Assembly: GCF_024453815.1 (NCBI RefSeq)
Contig: NZ_CP072934.1
Location: 806,001 to 870,000, forward strand
Source of the DNA: Corynebacterium pseudogenitalium
Lineage (GTDB): Bacteria; Actinomycetota; Actinomycetes; Mycobacteriales; Mycobacteriaceae
DNA length: 64,000 nucleotides
Direction: 5' to 3'
Under the pieces are notes generated by a model that saw only the letters and a program-made list of their open reading frames with translations, made no database searches and was not told the origin of the DNA. The position numbers were made by a program, and so were the translations under genes. Shown here piece after piece: positions 1 to 8,437 of this stretch. Within the stretch, counting starts at the first letter, position 1, and each line of letters opens with the position of its first letter.

Positions 1-385
1 GGGAAGGGTAGTTGAGGTGGGCGTCGAGGCGCTGCAGCATGAATTCCGAAACGGCGTGCTCGAGGACCTCGGCGTCGTCATGCACCTGGTCCCACGAGTA
101 TCCGAGCGTTTCCACGAGGAATGTTTCGATGAGGCGGTGACGGCGAATCATCGCGACGGCGTGCGCGCGGCCTTCCTCCGTCAGCGTAATGGGCGCGTAA
201 GGCTTATGGTGTACGTACCCTTGCTGAGCAAGCTTCTTGACGGCGTCCGACACGCTCGAGAGCCGAAGCCCCATGTAATCCGCCAGCACCTTGGTGGTCA
301 CCTTCGTGTCTGACCATTCGGTGAGCGCCCAGAGTGACTTGAGATAGTCCTGCGTACTGGTGGAGAGCTGGGAAACGGAATCCAT
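1..385 (-). CDS. mntR: MntR/DtxR-family metal-dependent transcriptional repressor (3' end missing)
   Basis: The start (385) lies inside the window; the C-terminus runs off the left edge after about 128 codons. A winged helix-turn-helix occupies roughly residues 25-65, with a typical DtxR-family recognition region (VLADYMGLRLSSVSDAVKKL). The metal/dimerisation domain follows, with RRHRLIETFL and then DDAEVLEHAVSE. In DtxR the Cys102 site reads CxxEH. Here a Glu stands at that position (ExxEH), as in manganese-responsive MntR proteins, so MntR is preferred over DtxR. It probably represses manganese uptake genes when Mn(II) is plentiful. That function is inferred from the family; no target site is visible nearby. 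Confidence 0.85.
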   Translation of the reverse strand, partial: MDSVSQLSTSTQDYLKSLWALTEWSDTKVTTKVLADYMGLRLSSVSDAVKKLAQQGYVHHKPYAPITLTEEGRAHAVAMIRRHRLIETFLVETLGYSWDQVHDDAEVLEHAVSEFMLQRLDAHLNYPS

Positions 386-390
386 GGGGC

Positions 391-798
391 TTACTGTACA
401 GACTCGAGAATGAACGCGAGGTGCATGGTCTGCAGCTCGAGCTCGCCTTCGGTCGCCGGCAGCGAAGCGATTTCCTGACGCGCCTCAGCGGTCAGCGGGA
501 TGACCCATCCAGCATTGGGGTCGAGTACAGGAACAGCGGGCTTTTTGACGGGCACCCAAGTCACGGTGCGCGCGCCGGGGCAGATCATTTGGAGCGGGCC
601 GTCGATACGCTGGAGCTCCGCGAGTGCCGCCGGTGTAGAGGTCACGACGACCAATCGTTCGTCCGAACCTGGAGAGAGCGCCGCAGTCGTGACCTTGAGC
701 ACCGGGAGCTCCACACGCTCATACTCCGTCGGGTACTCTGCGAGTGCAGGAGCAGCGCCCGCCCCGAACCATTTCTTGATCTGACCCAACACGCTCAT
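391..798 (-). CDS. Conserved hypothetical protein, 135 aa
   Basis: I do not recognise a named domain. The protein begins MSVLGQIKKWFGAGAA, an amphipathic basic N-terminus, and continues as a mixed alpha/beta soluble protein without signal peptide or membrane segment. The start at 798 is preferred over an upstream in-frame codon at 834 because a -10 hexamer TATCGT (806-811) sits exactly seven bases before the ATG, the usual leaderless spacing in corynebacteria. It is divergent from the BrkB-type gene with only 34 bases between the starts, and both promoters overlap one palindrome (810-826), so the pair is probably co-regulated. It ends six bases from the start of the MntR-like gene on the same strand. 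Confidence 0.7.
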   Translation of the reverse strand: MSVLGQIKKWFGAGAAPALAEYPTEYERVELPVLKVTTAALSPGSDERLVVVTSTPAALAELQRIDGPLQMICPGARTVTWVPVKKPAVPVLDPNAGWVIPLTAEARQEIASLPATEGELELQTMHLAFILESVQ

Positions 799-809
799 GG
801 TGCACACGA

Positions 810-826
810 TACCCTGTACTAGGGTA
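810..826. promoter_or_regulatory. Palindrome overlapping two divergent leaderless promoters
   Basis: The inverted repeat TACCCT-GTACT-AGGGTA has perfect 6-base arms. The -10 of the leftward gene (TATCGT, 806-811) and the -10 of the rightward gene (TAGGGT, 820-825) both touch it, and each lies seven bases before its start codon. A protein bound here would block both promoters. The binding protein is unknown; a DtxR-type box is a poor match. Confidence 0.5.
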
Positions 827-832
827 AACGCC

Positions 833-1984
833 ATGGAACACAGCGAATCGCCTCCGGCGACAGACTACGTCGTGCCCTATGGTCCCGGCGAACTCGTGCA
901 CGTGCCGCAGCACAGCGACAGGCCTGACGTGTTCACAAAAGATAACCGAGTGACGCCGCAGGGCTGGGTATACGTGGCCAAGCGTGTCATTGCAGACTTC
1001 TCCGTTGACGCGATGCTTGACCGCGCGGCTGCGCTGACCTATTACGCCGTGTTGTCTATCGCTCCGATGATTTTGGCGGTCTACTCGATCGCGACGCTGC
1101 TGCTGCCACGTGACGAGGCCGCCGTCAATGACATCATTGACGACTTCATTGCACTCTATGTACCCGAAGCATTGGAGGATGAGGCCCTGCGCTTCCTCCT
1201 GACGGTGATTGGCACCCCGGCGCAGAGCACGATTGCGCTGGTGGTATCGATCGTGGTCTCGCTTCTTTCCGCATCCGCGTACGTGCGGTCCTTCTCCCGG
1301 AACGCGAACGTCATGTACGGCCGCATAGAGGGGCGCAACCTGGTCCGCACGTGGTTCACCATGTGGGTCACCACGCTGATAATGGTGCTTGGGGTGATCG
1401 TGATCATCGTCGGCACGTTTTTGCGCGAGTCAATTGTGAACGGTCTGCTGCAGCCGATCGCAGAACCTCTAGGGATGACAGATACCGTTGATTACCTGAC
1501 AAAGATCTTCCTGCCTGTCTGGGATTACGCCCGCTTCCCAGTCATCATCGTGACTGCGATCGCGTTGATCTCCGTGCTCTACTACGTTTCGCCCAACGTA
1601 CGGCCGGAGAAGTTTCGCCTGCTCACCCTCGGATCTTCGATGGCGTTGACGGCGATTTTCATTATTTGGCTTGGCTTTTCGTGGTTCATCGGCACGATCG
1701 GGATTTCGAGCGCGTACGGGGCGTTCGGTACGGCAGGTGCCGTGCTTGTCCTGGTGTGGGTGATGAACGTCGTGCTACTTGAAGGCGTCAAGATCGACGC
1801 GGAAGTGCTGCGCGTGAAACAGCTGCAGGTCGGCTATGACGCAAAAACAATCATTCAGGTCCCGCCGAGAAGCACGAAAGCGGTCGACTTCCGGCTGAAA
1901 GTGCAGCGCTGGATCGACCGCAGTGCCTCAACGCTCAAAGCGCAGGAGGAGGATGACGACGTCGAGAAGGACCTGGAGGCCTAG
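833..1984 (+). CDS. YihY/BrkB family inner-membrane protein, 383 aa
   Basis: About six hydrophobic segments lie between residues 60 and 320, after a soluble N-terminus. The family signature is seen as an alanine/tyrosine-rich first helix (DRAAALTYYAVLSIAPMIL) and the conserved stretch near SSAYGAFGTAGAVLVLVWV. Family members were once called ribonuclease BN, but they are membrane proteins of uncertain function. The C-terminal tail is acidic (EEDDDVEKDLEA). The start at 833 is chosen for its leaderless -10 TAGGGT at 820-825. The last four bases overlap convergently with the end of prfC. Confidence 0.88.
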   Translation: MEHSESPPATDYVVPYGPGELVHVPQHSDRPDVFTKDNRVTPQGWVYVAKRVIADFSVDAMLDRAAALTYYAVLSIAPMILAVYSIATLLLPRDEAAVNDIIDDFIALYVPEALEDEALRFLLTVIGTPAQSTIALVVSIVVSLLSASAYVRSFSRNANVMYGRIEGRNLVRTWFTMWVTTLIMVLGVIVIIVGTFLRESIVNGLLQPIAEPLGMTDTVDYLTKIFLPVWDYARFPVIIVTAIALISVLYYVSPNVRPEKFRLLTLGSSMALTAIFIIWLGFSWFIGTIGISSAYGAFGTAGAVLVLVWVMNVVLLEGVKIDAEVLRVKQLQVGYDAKTIIQVPPRSTKAVDFRLKVQRWIDRSASTLKAQEEDDDVEKDLEA

Positions 1985-3627
1985 TCCGCGACGAGCGGCT
2001 CCATCGTCAGGTTCGGGTGCTCCTTCTGGATGAAGGCCAGGCGCCACTTATCGCCGAACAGAGCGATCAGCTCGCCGTCGGAGCGCGTAAAGATCTCGAC
2101 GCCGCGCTGGCGTCCAAGCGCCTCCGCAGACTCGGCGTCAGTCCGGCGGGCCACCGAGTACGGGATTGGTTCCGTGACTGTTTCCACGTTGTACTCCAGC
2201 TCCATGCGAGCCTGCATGACCTCGAACTGCATCGGGCCGACGGCCGCCATGACCGGAGCAGCGTCGCCGCGCAGGTCGTTGCGCAGGATCTGGACAACGC
2301 CTTCCGCATCCAGCTGGTCGAGGGCCTTACGGAACTGCTTATACTTGCCCAAAGACTTAGCGCGCAGCGTCTGGAAGTGTTCCGGTGCGAACTGCGGCAT
2401 CGGCGGGTATTGCACCTTCTTGCCCGCGTAGATCGTGTCGCCCGGCGCAAGCGATCCGGCATTGACCAGGCCGATGATGTCGCCGGGGAAGGCGGTTTCC
2501 ACGGTGTCGCGGTTTCGGCCGAACACAGTCAGCGCGTACTTGGTGGAGAAGGTACGGCCACTTTGCGCGTGGGTAACCTGCATGCCGCGGTCGAACTCGC
2601 CGGAGATGACTCGCATAAACGCCAAGGTGTCGCGGTGGTGCTTGTCCATGCCAGCTTGGACTTTGAACACCACGCCGGAGAAGTCGTCGTCGAGCTCGCG
2701 GTGGGAATCCATCGCGGTGGTTGAAGTCTCGACGGCCTTGGGGTCGGCGTCGCGGCCCTGCGGGGCCGGGGCAATAGCGCACAGCGTGTCCAGGATTTGG
2801 TGGACACCGAAGTTCAACATCGCGGACGCGAAGATGATGGGGGAGGTCACGCACTGCTCGAACAGGGTTTGGTCGTGCACAGCGCCGTCAGCGGCGAGCA
2901 GCTCGGCCTCCTCGACGGCGGTTTCCCAGGTCTCGCCCTCGCGGTTAGCTGCCTCATCAGGGGAGTAGTGTTCTTCCGGCGCGATAGTGGACCCGCCGGC
3001 GGTACGGATGAAGTGGATGTAGTTGTCTGCTTCGCCGTCGGCGTTGATGTGGGCGAGGCCGCGGAAGTCGCCAGCTTCGCCGACAGGCCAGTACAACGGC
3101 GTCGGCTGCAGGTCGATCTCCTGGACAATCTCGTCCACCAGCTCGAGCGGCTCGCGGCCGATGCGGTCCCACTTGTTGACCACCGTGACGATCGGCAAGC
3201 CGCGCGCCTTGCAGACGCGGAAGAGCTTGAGGGTTTGTGGCTCAAGGCCCTTGGCGGCGTCGATAAGCATGACAGCGGCATCGACTGCGGACAGCACGCG
3301 GTAGGTATCTTCGGAGAAATCGGCGTGACCAGGCGTATCAACCAGGTTGATCATGTAGGGCGTCGTCGCCTCCGCGCCTTCGGGGAGGTACTCGAACTGG
3401 AGCGCCGAGGACGCTACGGAGATTCCGCGTTCCTTCTCCATGTCCATCCAGTCGGAGACCGTCGACTTGCGGTTGCCCTTGCCGTGCACCGCACCTGCCT
3501 CCGAAATGACGTGCGCGTGCAACGCAAGCGCTTCCGTCAGCGTTGACTTACCAGCATCGGGGTGGGCAATGACTGCGAACGTGCGGCGACGGTGGGCCTC
3601 TGCGCGGGTACCAGTAGACGTGCTCAT
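1981..3627 (-). CDS. prfC: Peptide chain release factor 3 (RF-3), 548 aa
   Basis: Translational GTPase that recycles RF1/RF2 from the ribosome after termination. The G domain shows G1 AHPDAGKST (residues 21-29), G3 DTPGH near residue 98, and G4 NKWDR. The sequence around GVHQILDTL and the C-terminal domain III are typical of RF-3 rather than EF-G or TypA, and the length fits the 520-550 residue family. It stands alone, convergent with the BrkB-type gene. The ATG lies about 130 bases from the oppositely oriented reductase gene. Confidence 0.96.
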   Translation of the reverse strand: MSTSTGTRAEAHRRRTFAVIAHPDAGKSTLTEALALHAHVISEAGAVHGKGNRKSTVSDWMDMEKERGISVASSALQFEYLPEGAEATTPYMINLVDTPGHADFSEDTYRVLSAVDAAVMLIDAAKGLEPQTLKLFRVCKARGLPIVTVVNKWDRIGREPLELVDEIVQEIDLQPTPLYWPVGEAGDFRGLAHINADGEADNYIHFIRTAGGSTIAPEEHYSPDEAANREGETWETAVEEAELLAADGAVHDQTLFEQCVTSPIIFASAMLNFGVHQILDTLCAIAPAPQGRDADPKAVETSTTAMDSHRELDDDFSGVVFKVQAGMDKHHRDTLAFMRVISGEFDRGMQVTHAQSGRTFSTKYALTVFGRNRDTVETAFPGDIIGLVNAGSLAPGDTIYAGKKVQYPPMPQFAPEHFQTLRAKSLGKYKQFRKALDQLDAEGVVQILRNDLRGDAAPVMAAVGPMQFEVMQARMELEYNVETVTEPIPYSVARRTDAESAEALGRQRGVEIFTRSDGELIALFGDKWRLAFIQKEHPNLTMEPLVAD

Positions 3628-3759
3628 AAGTGCTCAAGCGTAGTCGCAAGGCGGGGGAGATAGACAACCGGAGGCAGGTAGGGTGAGAAGCGGCGGTGCT
3701 ATAGTCGCCGCGGTTGGGAAAGAATTAGGTCAACGTAACGCAACACTGTGAGGTTTGTG

Positions 3760-4314
3760 ATGAAAGTCGGAATCGTGCTCGGATCCATTCGACAAGGCCG
3801 CTTCGGCGAGCAAGTTGCCCACTGGGTCGCTGATGCTGCTGCGAACAGCCCCGACGTCACCTACGAGATCCTTGATCTCCAGGAGTTTCAAGTCCCGCTG
3901 CTTGACACGGCGACGCTACCTGGGGGCGCGAACAAACAGTACGCCGATGAGCGTGTTACCGCATGGTCTCGCGCAGTCGATAGTTGCGACGGCTACATCT
4001 TCGTTACCCCTGAGCACAATCACTCCGTGCCTGGCGCGATGAAGAACGCCTACGACAGCCTCAGCGGCGAGTGGGCCATGAAGCCCGTCGCATTCGTTGG
4101 ATACAGTGCCGACGGCGCGATTCGCGCGGTGGAGCACTGGCGGCAGATCGTCGCAAACTTTTCGATGTTCGACGTGCGCAACCAAGTTGCCCTTTCACTT
4201 TTCGACGACGCCACCAACGGCACCCTCACCCCGCGCCCTCAGAAGAACACCGACCTGACGAAGATGCTGAATGCGTTGGAACAGTTCTTGCGTCACCACT
4301 ACGCTTCCCAGTAG
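3760..4314 (+). CDS. NADPH-dependent FMN reductase family protein, 184 aa
   Basis: Flavodoxin-fold reductase. The N-terminal phosphate-binding loop is GSIRQGRFGEQVAHW (about residues 7-21), and the flavin loop is TPEHNHSVPGAMKNAYDSL (about residues 83-101), both hallmarks of the FMN_red family (ArsH, chromate and azo reductases). It probably transfers electrons from NADPH to FMN or quinone-like substrates; the physiological substrate cannot be read from sequence. The ATG at 3760 is preferred over the in-frame start at 3748 because the family N-terminus begins with the beta strand MKVGIVLGS. Confidence 0.88.
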   Translation: MKVGIVLGSIRQGRFGEQVAHWVADAAANSPDVTYEILDLQEFQVPLLDTATLPGGANKQYADERVTAWSRAVDSCDGYIFVTPEHNHSVPGAMKNAYDSLSGEWAMKPVAFVGYSADGAIRAVEHWRQIVANFSMFDVRNQVALSLFDDATNGTLTPRPQKNTDLTKMLNALEQFLRHHYASQ

Positions 4315-4327
4315 GTGCCACCGCGGG

Positions 4328-4930
4328 CTAGCTGCGCGGGTGGATTTCGTTTTGCGCCTGCGCCAACCCCGATGTGGTGATTACACGGACGGCGTCGGCG
4401 GCTAACGCGATTGCTTCGCTGGGTTGAGATGCGAAGTCCGCGAGCACCCAGTCAGGGATAGCGATGCCGCTTGCTTTCGGCGGCCTGCCGATGCCGACGC
4501 GCACCCGCACGTAGTCGCGCGCCCCGAGCTCCTGCGACAGAGACTTCAACCCGTTGTGGCCGTTCTCGTTGCCGCCCTGCTTCAGGCGCACCTTCCCGGG
4601 AGGAAGATCCAGCTCATCGTGGACGATCACGATCCGTTCCGGGGGAAGGTTGTAGCGCGCGGCGAGCGGGGCGATGGCCTTGCCAGACTCGTTCATGTAG
4701 GTGTGTGCGCGGGCGTAGGCCACACCATCCTTGACGGCGAAGGAGTATCCGCGGCCGGTGGTGACCGGAAGCCCTTCCGCGAGCGCGTCCACAACGAGGT
4801 AGCCGATGTTGTGCCGCGTCTTCTCGTATTGGGTACCTGGGTTGCCCAGCCCAACGACGAGCCAGTCAATGTTTTCGGGTTGCTTAGGGACAGAGTTGGT
4901 GCGCTTGGGGCGGCGGAAGAAGTTCAACAC
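4328..4930 (-). CDS. pth: Peptidyl-tRNA hydrolase paralogue 1, 200 aa
   Basis: Cleaves peptidyl-tRNA released prematurely from ribosomes. Motifs are VVGLGNPGTQYEKTRHNIGY, TYMNESGKAIAPL, the catalytic-site segment VHDELDLPPGKVRLKQGG and NGHNGLKS. The catalytic His of TRHNIG is present. An unusual extra N-terminus of about 28 residues, rich in Arg/Lys, precedes the fold. The GTG at 4930 is chosen because the leaderless -10 TACACT (4938-4943) lies seven bases upstream; an in-frame GTG at 4966 is the alternative. A second Pth is 1 kb away (5906-6481), with a nitronate monooxygenase gene between them. Confidence 0.9.
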   Translation of the reverse strand: MLNFFRRPKRTNSVPKQPENIDWLVVGLGNPGTQYEKTRHNIGYLVVDALAEGLPVTTGRGYSFAVKDGVAYARAHTYMNESGKAIAPLAARYNLPPERIVIVHDELDLPPGKVRLKQGGNENGHNGLKSLSQELGARDYVRVRVGIGRPPKASGIAIPDWVLADFASQPSEAIALAADAVRVITTSGLAQAQNEIHPRS

Positions 4931-4990
4931 GGAGGCTAGTGTAAGGCAAAACCCCTCGATTCTCACGGTGGGAGCCGCTAGCGTATGGGT

Positions 4991-5899
4991 ATGCAGCTAC
5001 CGAAGATTATTGCGGCTCCGATGGCGGGAGGACCCTCCAGGCCGGCCCTTGTCAACGCCGTGACGTTTGGGTTCCTTGCGTTTGGGACCTGTAGCGTCGC
5101 GCAGGCCCGCGAAGAACTTGCGGAGGTCAACGGCAACTTTGGCGTGAACTTCTTCATGCCACAGCAGATTGCGCCCGATCAGCGTGACGTCCGCGCGCTG
5201 GTCGCGGAACTTGGGGTGGAGGTGCCGGATGTTGACTTGAGCTGTGGCTTCGAGGATAAGTTTGCGATTGCGCTCGAGGCTGGCCCTGCAGTGGTCTCCT
5301 CGACGTTCGGGTGTTTTTCCGAGCGCGAAATTCAACGCGCACACAACGCCGGCGCGCAGGCCTGGGCGACCGTCACCAACGAAGAAGAAGCGAAGGTTGC
5401 CGTCGCGCGTGGCGTTGACGCACTCGTGGTGCAAGGAATTTCTGCAGGAGGCCACCGTGCTACGTGGTCGCCGAACGAGATGCCGGACCCACGTGACACC
5501 CTGGAGCTCGTCCGCGTGCTCACAAGCATCGGAGTGCCAATCATCGCGGCCGGGGGAGCGCGCACGCCCTACGACGTCGACCGTCTCATTGAAGCAGGCG
5601 CTACGGCGGTATCCTGCGGCAGCGTATTCCTCATGACGGACGAAGCCGGAACGAGCCTGCGTAACCGCGAGCTGCTCCAAAGCGATCGGTCGACGATTGC
5701 TAGCAGGGCGTTCAGCGGACGGGTCGCCAGGGGTATCCAGAGCGCGTTCACAGACGCACACCCCGATCTGCCGCCGCTCTACCCCTACCTGCGACCCATG
5801 ACCTCGGAGAATGACTACTGCCTGGTTGGCGCTCGGCGAGGCACCTTGCCTACGGGGCCCGCGGCGGCCGTGGAAGCGTGGATAGCAGGTACCCGTTAG
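4991..5899 (+). CDS. Nitronate monooxygenase (2-nitropropane dioxygenase family), 302 aa
   Basis: FMN-dependent TIM-barrel enzyme that oxidises propionate-3-nitronate and similar toxic nitronates. Seen are the N-terminal IIAAPMAGGPSRPAL, the FMN-phosphate region VVQGISAGGHRATW and IIAAGGARTPYDVDRLIEAGA, and CGSVFLMTDEAGTS. The ATG at 4991 is favoured over the one at 4985, because a -10 hexamer TAGCGT (4979-4984) would give a leaderless message from it. The gene lies between two pth genes of opposite orientation and is divergent from the first. Confidence 0.88.
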   Translation: MQLPKIIAAPMAGGPSRPALVNAVTFGFLAFGTCSVAQAREELAEVNGNFGVNFFMPQQIAPDQRDVRALVAELGVEVPDVDLSCGFEDKFAIALEAGPAVVSSTFGCFSEREIQRAHNAGAQAWATVTNEEEAKVAVARGVDALVVQGISAGGHRATWSPNEMPDPRDTLELVRVLTSIGVPIIAAGGARTPYDVDRLIEAGATAVSCGSVFLMTDEAGTSLRNRELLQSDRSTIASRAFSGRVARGIQSAFTDAHPDLPPLYPYLRPMTSENDYCLVGARRGTLPTGPAAAVEAWIAGTR

Positions 5900-5905
5900 C
5901 CCTGT

Positions 5906-6481
5906 TTAACCCTGCGCTTGGGCGATGAGGGCGTCAGCCGCATCCGCAACAGCAATTGCGACATCAATCTGCTCCTTCGCCGCGAATTGGCGCAGCACAA
6001 AGTCCGCCGGCGGCATCTTGCCAGGCGGGCGGCCAATCCCGACCGCAAGCTTGTGGTAGTTCTTACCGTTTTTCAGCTTCGACAGCGACTGGGTCACCGA
6101 CTTCAGCCCGTTATGCCCGTGGTCGCCTCCGCCGGTGCGCAGCTTCACTTCTCCCAATGGAAGGTCAAGCTCGTCGTGGACCACGTACAGGTCCGCGGGG
6201 GAGGCGTCGAAGTAGTCAAGCAGCGCCTTGACCGGGCCGCCGGACACGTTCATATAGCTTTGCGTACGTGCCAGGACTACTCGACGGTCCGCCAGAAGCC
6301 TGCCTGCGGCGAGCTCCGCAACCTGGGTATTCGTGCGTTTGTGTAGCGCAAGCGTCGCCGGCGACATCGTTGCTCTGCCCGCGAGCTCCTCAATAACAGA
6401 CACGCCTACGTTATGGCGGGTTCCTTCGTATTTTGGGCCAGGGTTTCCAAGGCCCACGACGATGATTGGTGAAGCAGTCAT
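5906..6481 (-). CDS. pth: Peptidyl-tRNA hydrolase paralogue 2, 191 aa
   Basis: Standard-length Pth with VVGLGNPGPKYEGTRHNVG, SYMNVSGGPVKALLDYF, VHDELDLPLGEVKLRTGG and GHNGLKSVTQSL. The Asn, His and Asp of the active site are in place. It follows rplY on the same strand, the common actinobacterial rplY-pth order, so this is probably the housekeeping copy. A hairpin terminator between the two genes suggests partly separate transcription. The start at 6481 (MTASPIIVVGLG) fits the family N-terminus; an in-frame start at 6523 would add an atypical stretch. Confidence 0.93.
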   Translation of the reverse strand: MTASPIIVVGLGNPGPKYEGTRHNVGVSVIEELAGRATMSPATLALHKRTNTQVAELAAGRLLADRRVVLARTQSYMNVSGGPVKALLDYFDASPADLYVVHDELDLPLGEVKLRTGGGDHGHNGLKSVTQSLSKLKNGKNYHKLAVGIGRPPGKMPPADFVLRQFAAKEQIDVAIAVADAADALIAQAQG

Positions 6482-6504
6482 TCCCACATCATAGGCGCAG
6501 ACGG

Positions 6505-6537
6505 CAAAACGCCCCGCTCGCATGTGGAACGGGGCGT
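6505..6537 (-). terminator. Rho-independent terminator after rplY
   Basis: The stem CGCCCCG (6510-6516) pairs with CGGGGCG (6530-6536) around a 13-base loop, extended by one A-T pair. On the minus strand the hairpin is followed by TTTT, directly downstream of rplY. Confidence 0.8.
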
Positions 6538-6565
6538 CGAAACGCTGTGAAACGCAGCGGGAGGA

Positions 6566-7198
6566 TTACTCAGCTTCCTCAGTGGACTCTGCGCCAGCTT
6601 CAGCGCCGCCCTCTTCAGCTTCCTCAGCTGCAGCCTCGAGATCCTCGTCAACCTGCTCGTAGGTGAAGTTCACCAGCAGGTGATCCGGAGCGGACACCAG
6701 CTCAGCGCCCTCAGGCAGCGTGACGTCGGCAGCGGTGATGAGGTCGCCGATCTCCTTGCCATCGATGTTGACCTCGATCTCGTCCGGGATGTTCAGAGCG
6801 TCGATCTCGATCTCGATCAGGTCGGACTCGACCAGGACGACTGCGTCTGGGTGAGCCTCGCCGACAGTGACAACAGGGACCTCGACGACAACCTTCTCGC
6901 CGCGCTTAATGCCGAGCAGGTCGATGTGGTCGATATCGAGGGTGATCACGTTCTGGTCGATGTGCTTGACCATCGCGAGCAGCTTCTCGCCGTCGAGCTC
7001 CAGCTCAACAATGGCGTTGACGCCCTCGTTGCGCACGATGGAGGTCATCTCGATGCGGTCGACAGAGAAGTGGATGTTGTCGATGCCAGCTTCGTAGAGA
7101 ACGCCCGGGATACGGCCGTCGCGACGCAGGCGACGTGCAGCGCCCTTGCCGAACTCTTCGCGCTTCTGACCTGGGACAACAACTGGGGTAATAGCCAT
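6566..7198 (-). CDS. rplY: 50S ribosomal protein L25 (Ctc/TL5 type), 210 aa
   Basis: Binds 5S rRNA. The N-terminal L25 domain (about residues 8-95) includes GKGAARRLRRDGRIPGVLY, followed by the C-terminal TL5 beta domain with NIPDEIEVNIDG and LPEGAELVS. The tail is very acidic and Ala-rich (EAAAEEAEEGG...), as usual in actinobacteria. The ATG at 7198 is preceded by AAAAGGAG at suitable spacing, so upstream in-frame codons are rejected. A terminator follows. Confidence 0.96.
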   Translation of the reverse strand: MAITPVVVPGQKREEFGKGAARRLRRDGRIPGVLYEAGIDNIHFSVDRIEMTSIVRNEGVNAIVELELDGEKLLAMVKHIDQNVITLDIDHIDLLGIKRGEKVVVEVPVVTVGEAHPDAVVLVESDLIEIEIDALNIPDEIEVNIDGKEIGDLITAADVTLPEGAELVSAPDHLLVNFTYEQVDEDLEAAAEEAEEGGAEAGAESTEEAE

Positions 7199-7339
7199 GT
7201 TTGTGACTCCTTTTGTAATTGGGCCACAAAAAACCTGTGACCACTGAACGGACAAATTGCTCGTCGAGTGATCACAGGCCAAAGTCTGAGATACATATCG
7301 CGTCGATAACGGCCAAAATCAGCCCTCGCCGAGACCCAG

Positions 7340-8404
7340 CTAGCTTAGGTTTCGACGCCCACCATTGTCAAGCGCCCGCCAGGCGGCAGTGCACGCATTG
7401 GTTTCTTCCTCGTTTGTCACCGTAATACGGATGCCTTCATCAAAGGCGCGAACAAGCACCCCGTGCGAAGCAAGCTGCGCCGCCAACTCCTGCGGTGATT
7501 CGTTCAAACTCTCTGCCGGAACCCACACGAAATTCGCCTCGGAGTGGGGAGTTCCGTATGCAGCGAAGAACTCCTGCAGCCGCTCACGCTGCGCGCGCGT
7601 CCGGGCGACGCGGTCGTGGAGCTCGTCTTGTGAAGACAAGGAAGCAAGCGCACCGACCTGTGCCACCGAGCTCACACTAAACGGAACGGCGACCTTATTC
7701 AGCGCATCGATCGTCTCCTCCTGGCCGAACGCGTAGCCAACGCGCGCTCCGGCCAGCCCATACGCCTTGGAAAAGGTCCTCAGGCACACAACGTTGGGAT
7801 ACACCTGAATTTCATCGACACCGCGCGGGGAGTCGGTAGCTGCGTTGTATTCGAAGTAGGCCTCGTCCAGCGCGACGATAACGTCTTGAGGGACGCGGGC
7901 CATGAAGTCAGCCCACTCACGCTCCGTGATTGTGGTGCCCGTCGGGTTATTCGGGTTGCACACAAACACCAGGGAAGTTCGTGGGGTAATTGCATCCGCC
8001 ATCGCTGGCAAATCCATCCGGTGGTCAGCGGTCAATGGCACTGCAACCGGCGTAGCTCCCGCGATCTGAGCGAAAATCGGGTACGCCTCGAACGACCGCC
8101 ATGGGAAGACGACCTCGTTGCCCGGCTGCGAGGTCATGGTCACCAGCTGCTGGCACAGCGCTGAAGACCCGGTGCCGACAGCGACCTGCTCCGACCGCAC
8201 GCCGAGCGAGGCAGCAATCGCCTCGCGCAGTTGCATCGCACCCATGTCCGGGTAGCGGTTCACCGACCGCAGTGATTGTGCCATCGCCTCCTCTACTGCG
8301 GGCAGTGGGCCCTCAGCAATCTCATTGGAGGAAAGTTTCACCGCACGCTCGTTCCTCTGGCCGGGGACGTAGGACGGAAGGCTATCGAGATCTTTGCGAA
8401 TCAA
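7340..8404 (-). CDS. pat: Aromatic/histidinol-phosphate-type aminotransferase, 354 aa
   Basis: Fold type I PLP enzyme of the HisC family. Seen are the N-terminal KLSSNEIAEGPLP, NPNNPTGTTI, DEAYFEYN and the Schiff-base lysine in RTFSKAYGLAGARVGYAFG. Actinobacteria have a HisC-like paralogue (Pat/AroT) for phenylpyruvate and related keto acids. Its position outside a histidine operon, next to an amino acid permease, favours that role over histidine synthesis, but substrate cannot be settled by eye. The start appears to be TTG at 8404, with AAGGAG eight bases upstream. Confidence 0.82.
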   Translation of the reverse strand: MIRKDLDSLPSYVPGQRNERAVKLSSNEIAEGPLPAVEEAMAQSLRSVNRYPDMGAMQLREAIAASLGVRSEQVAVGTGSSALCQQLVTMTSQPGNEVVFPWRSFEAYPIFAQIAGATPVAVPLTADHRMDLPAMADAITPRTSLVFVCNPNNPTGTTITEREWADFMARVPQDVIVALDEAYFEYNAATDSPRGVDEIQVYPNVVCLRTFSKAYGLAGARVGYAFGQEETIDALNKVAVPFSVSSVAQVGALASLSSQDELHDRVARTRAQRERLQEFFAAYGTPHSEANFVWVPAESLNESPQELAAQLASHGVLVRAFDEGIRITVTNEEETNACTAAWRALDNGGRRNLS

Positions 8405-8437
8405 CTCGGATGCTCCTTGAGTAGAGAATAGAAAATT

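Noticed and set aside
7199-7339. Riboswitch or small gene between rplY and the aminotransferase gene
   Set aside because: No recognisable riboswitch core and no plausible small coding frame; it is probably only the rplY promoter and leader.
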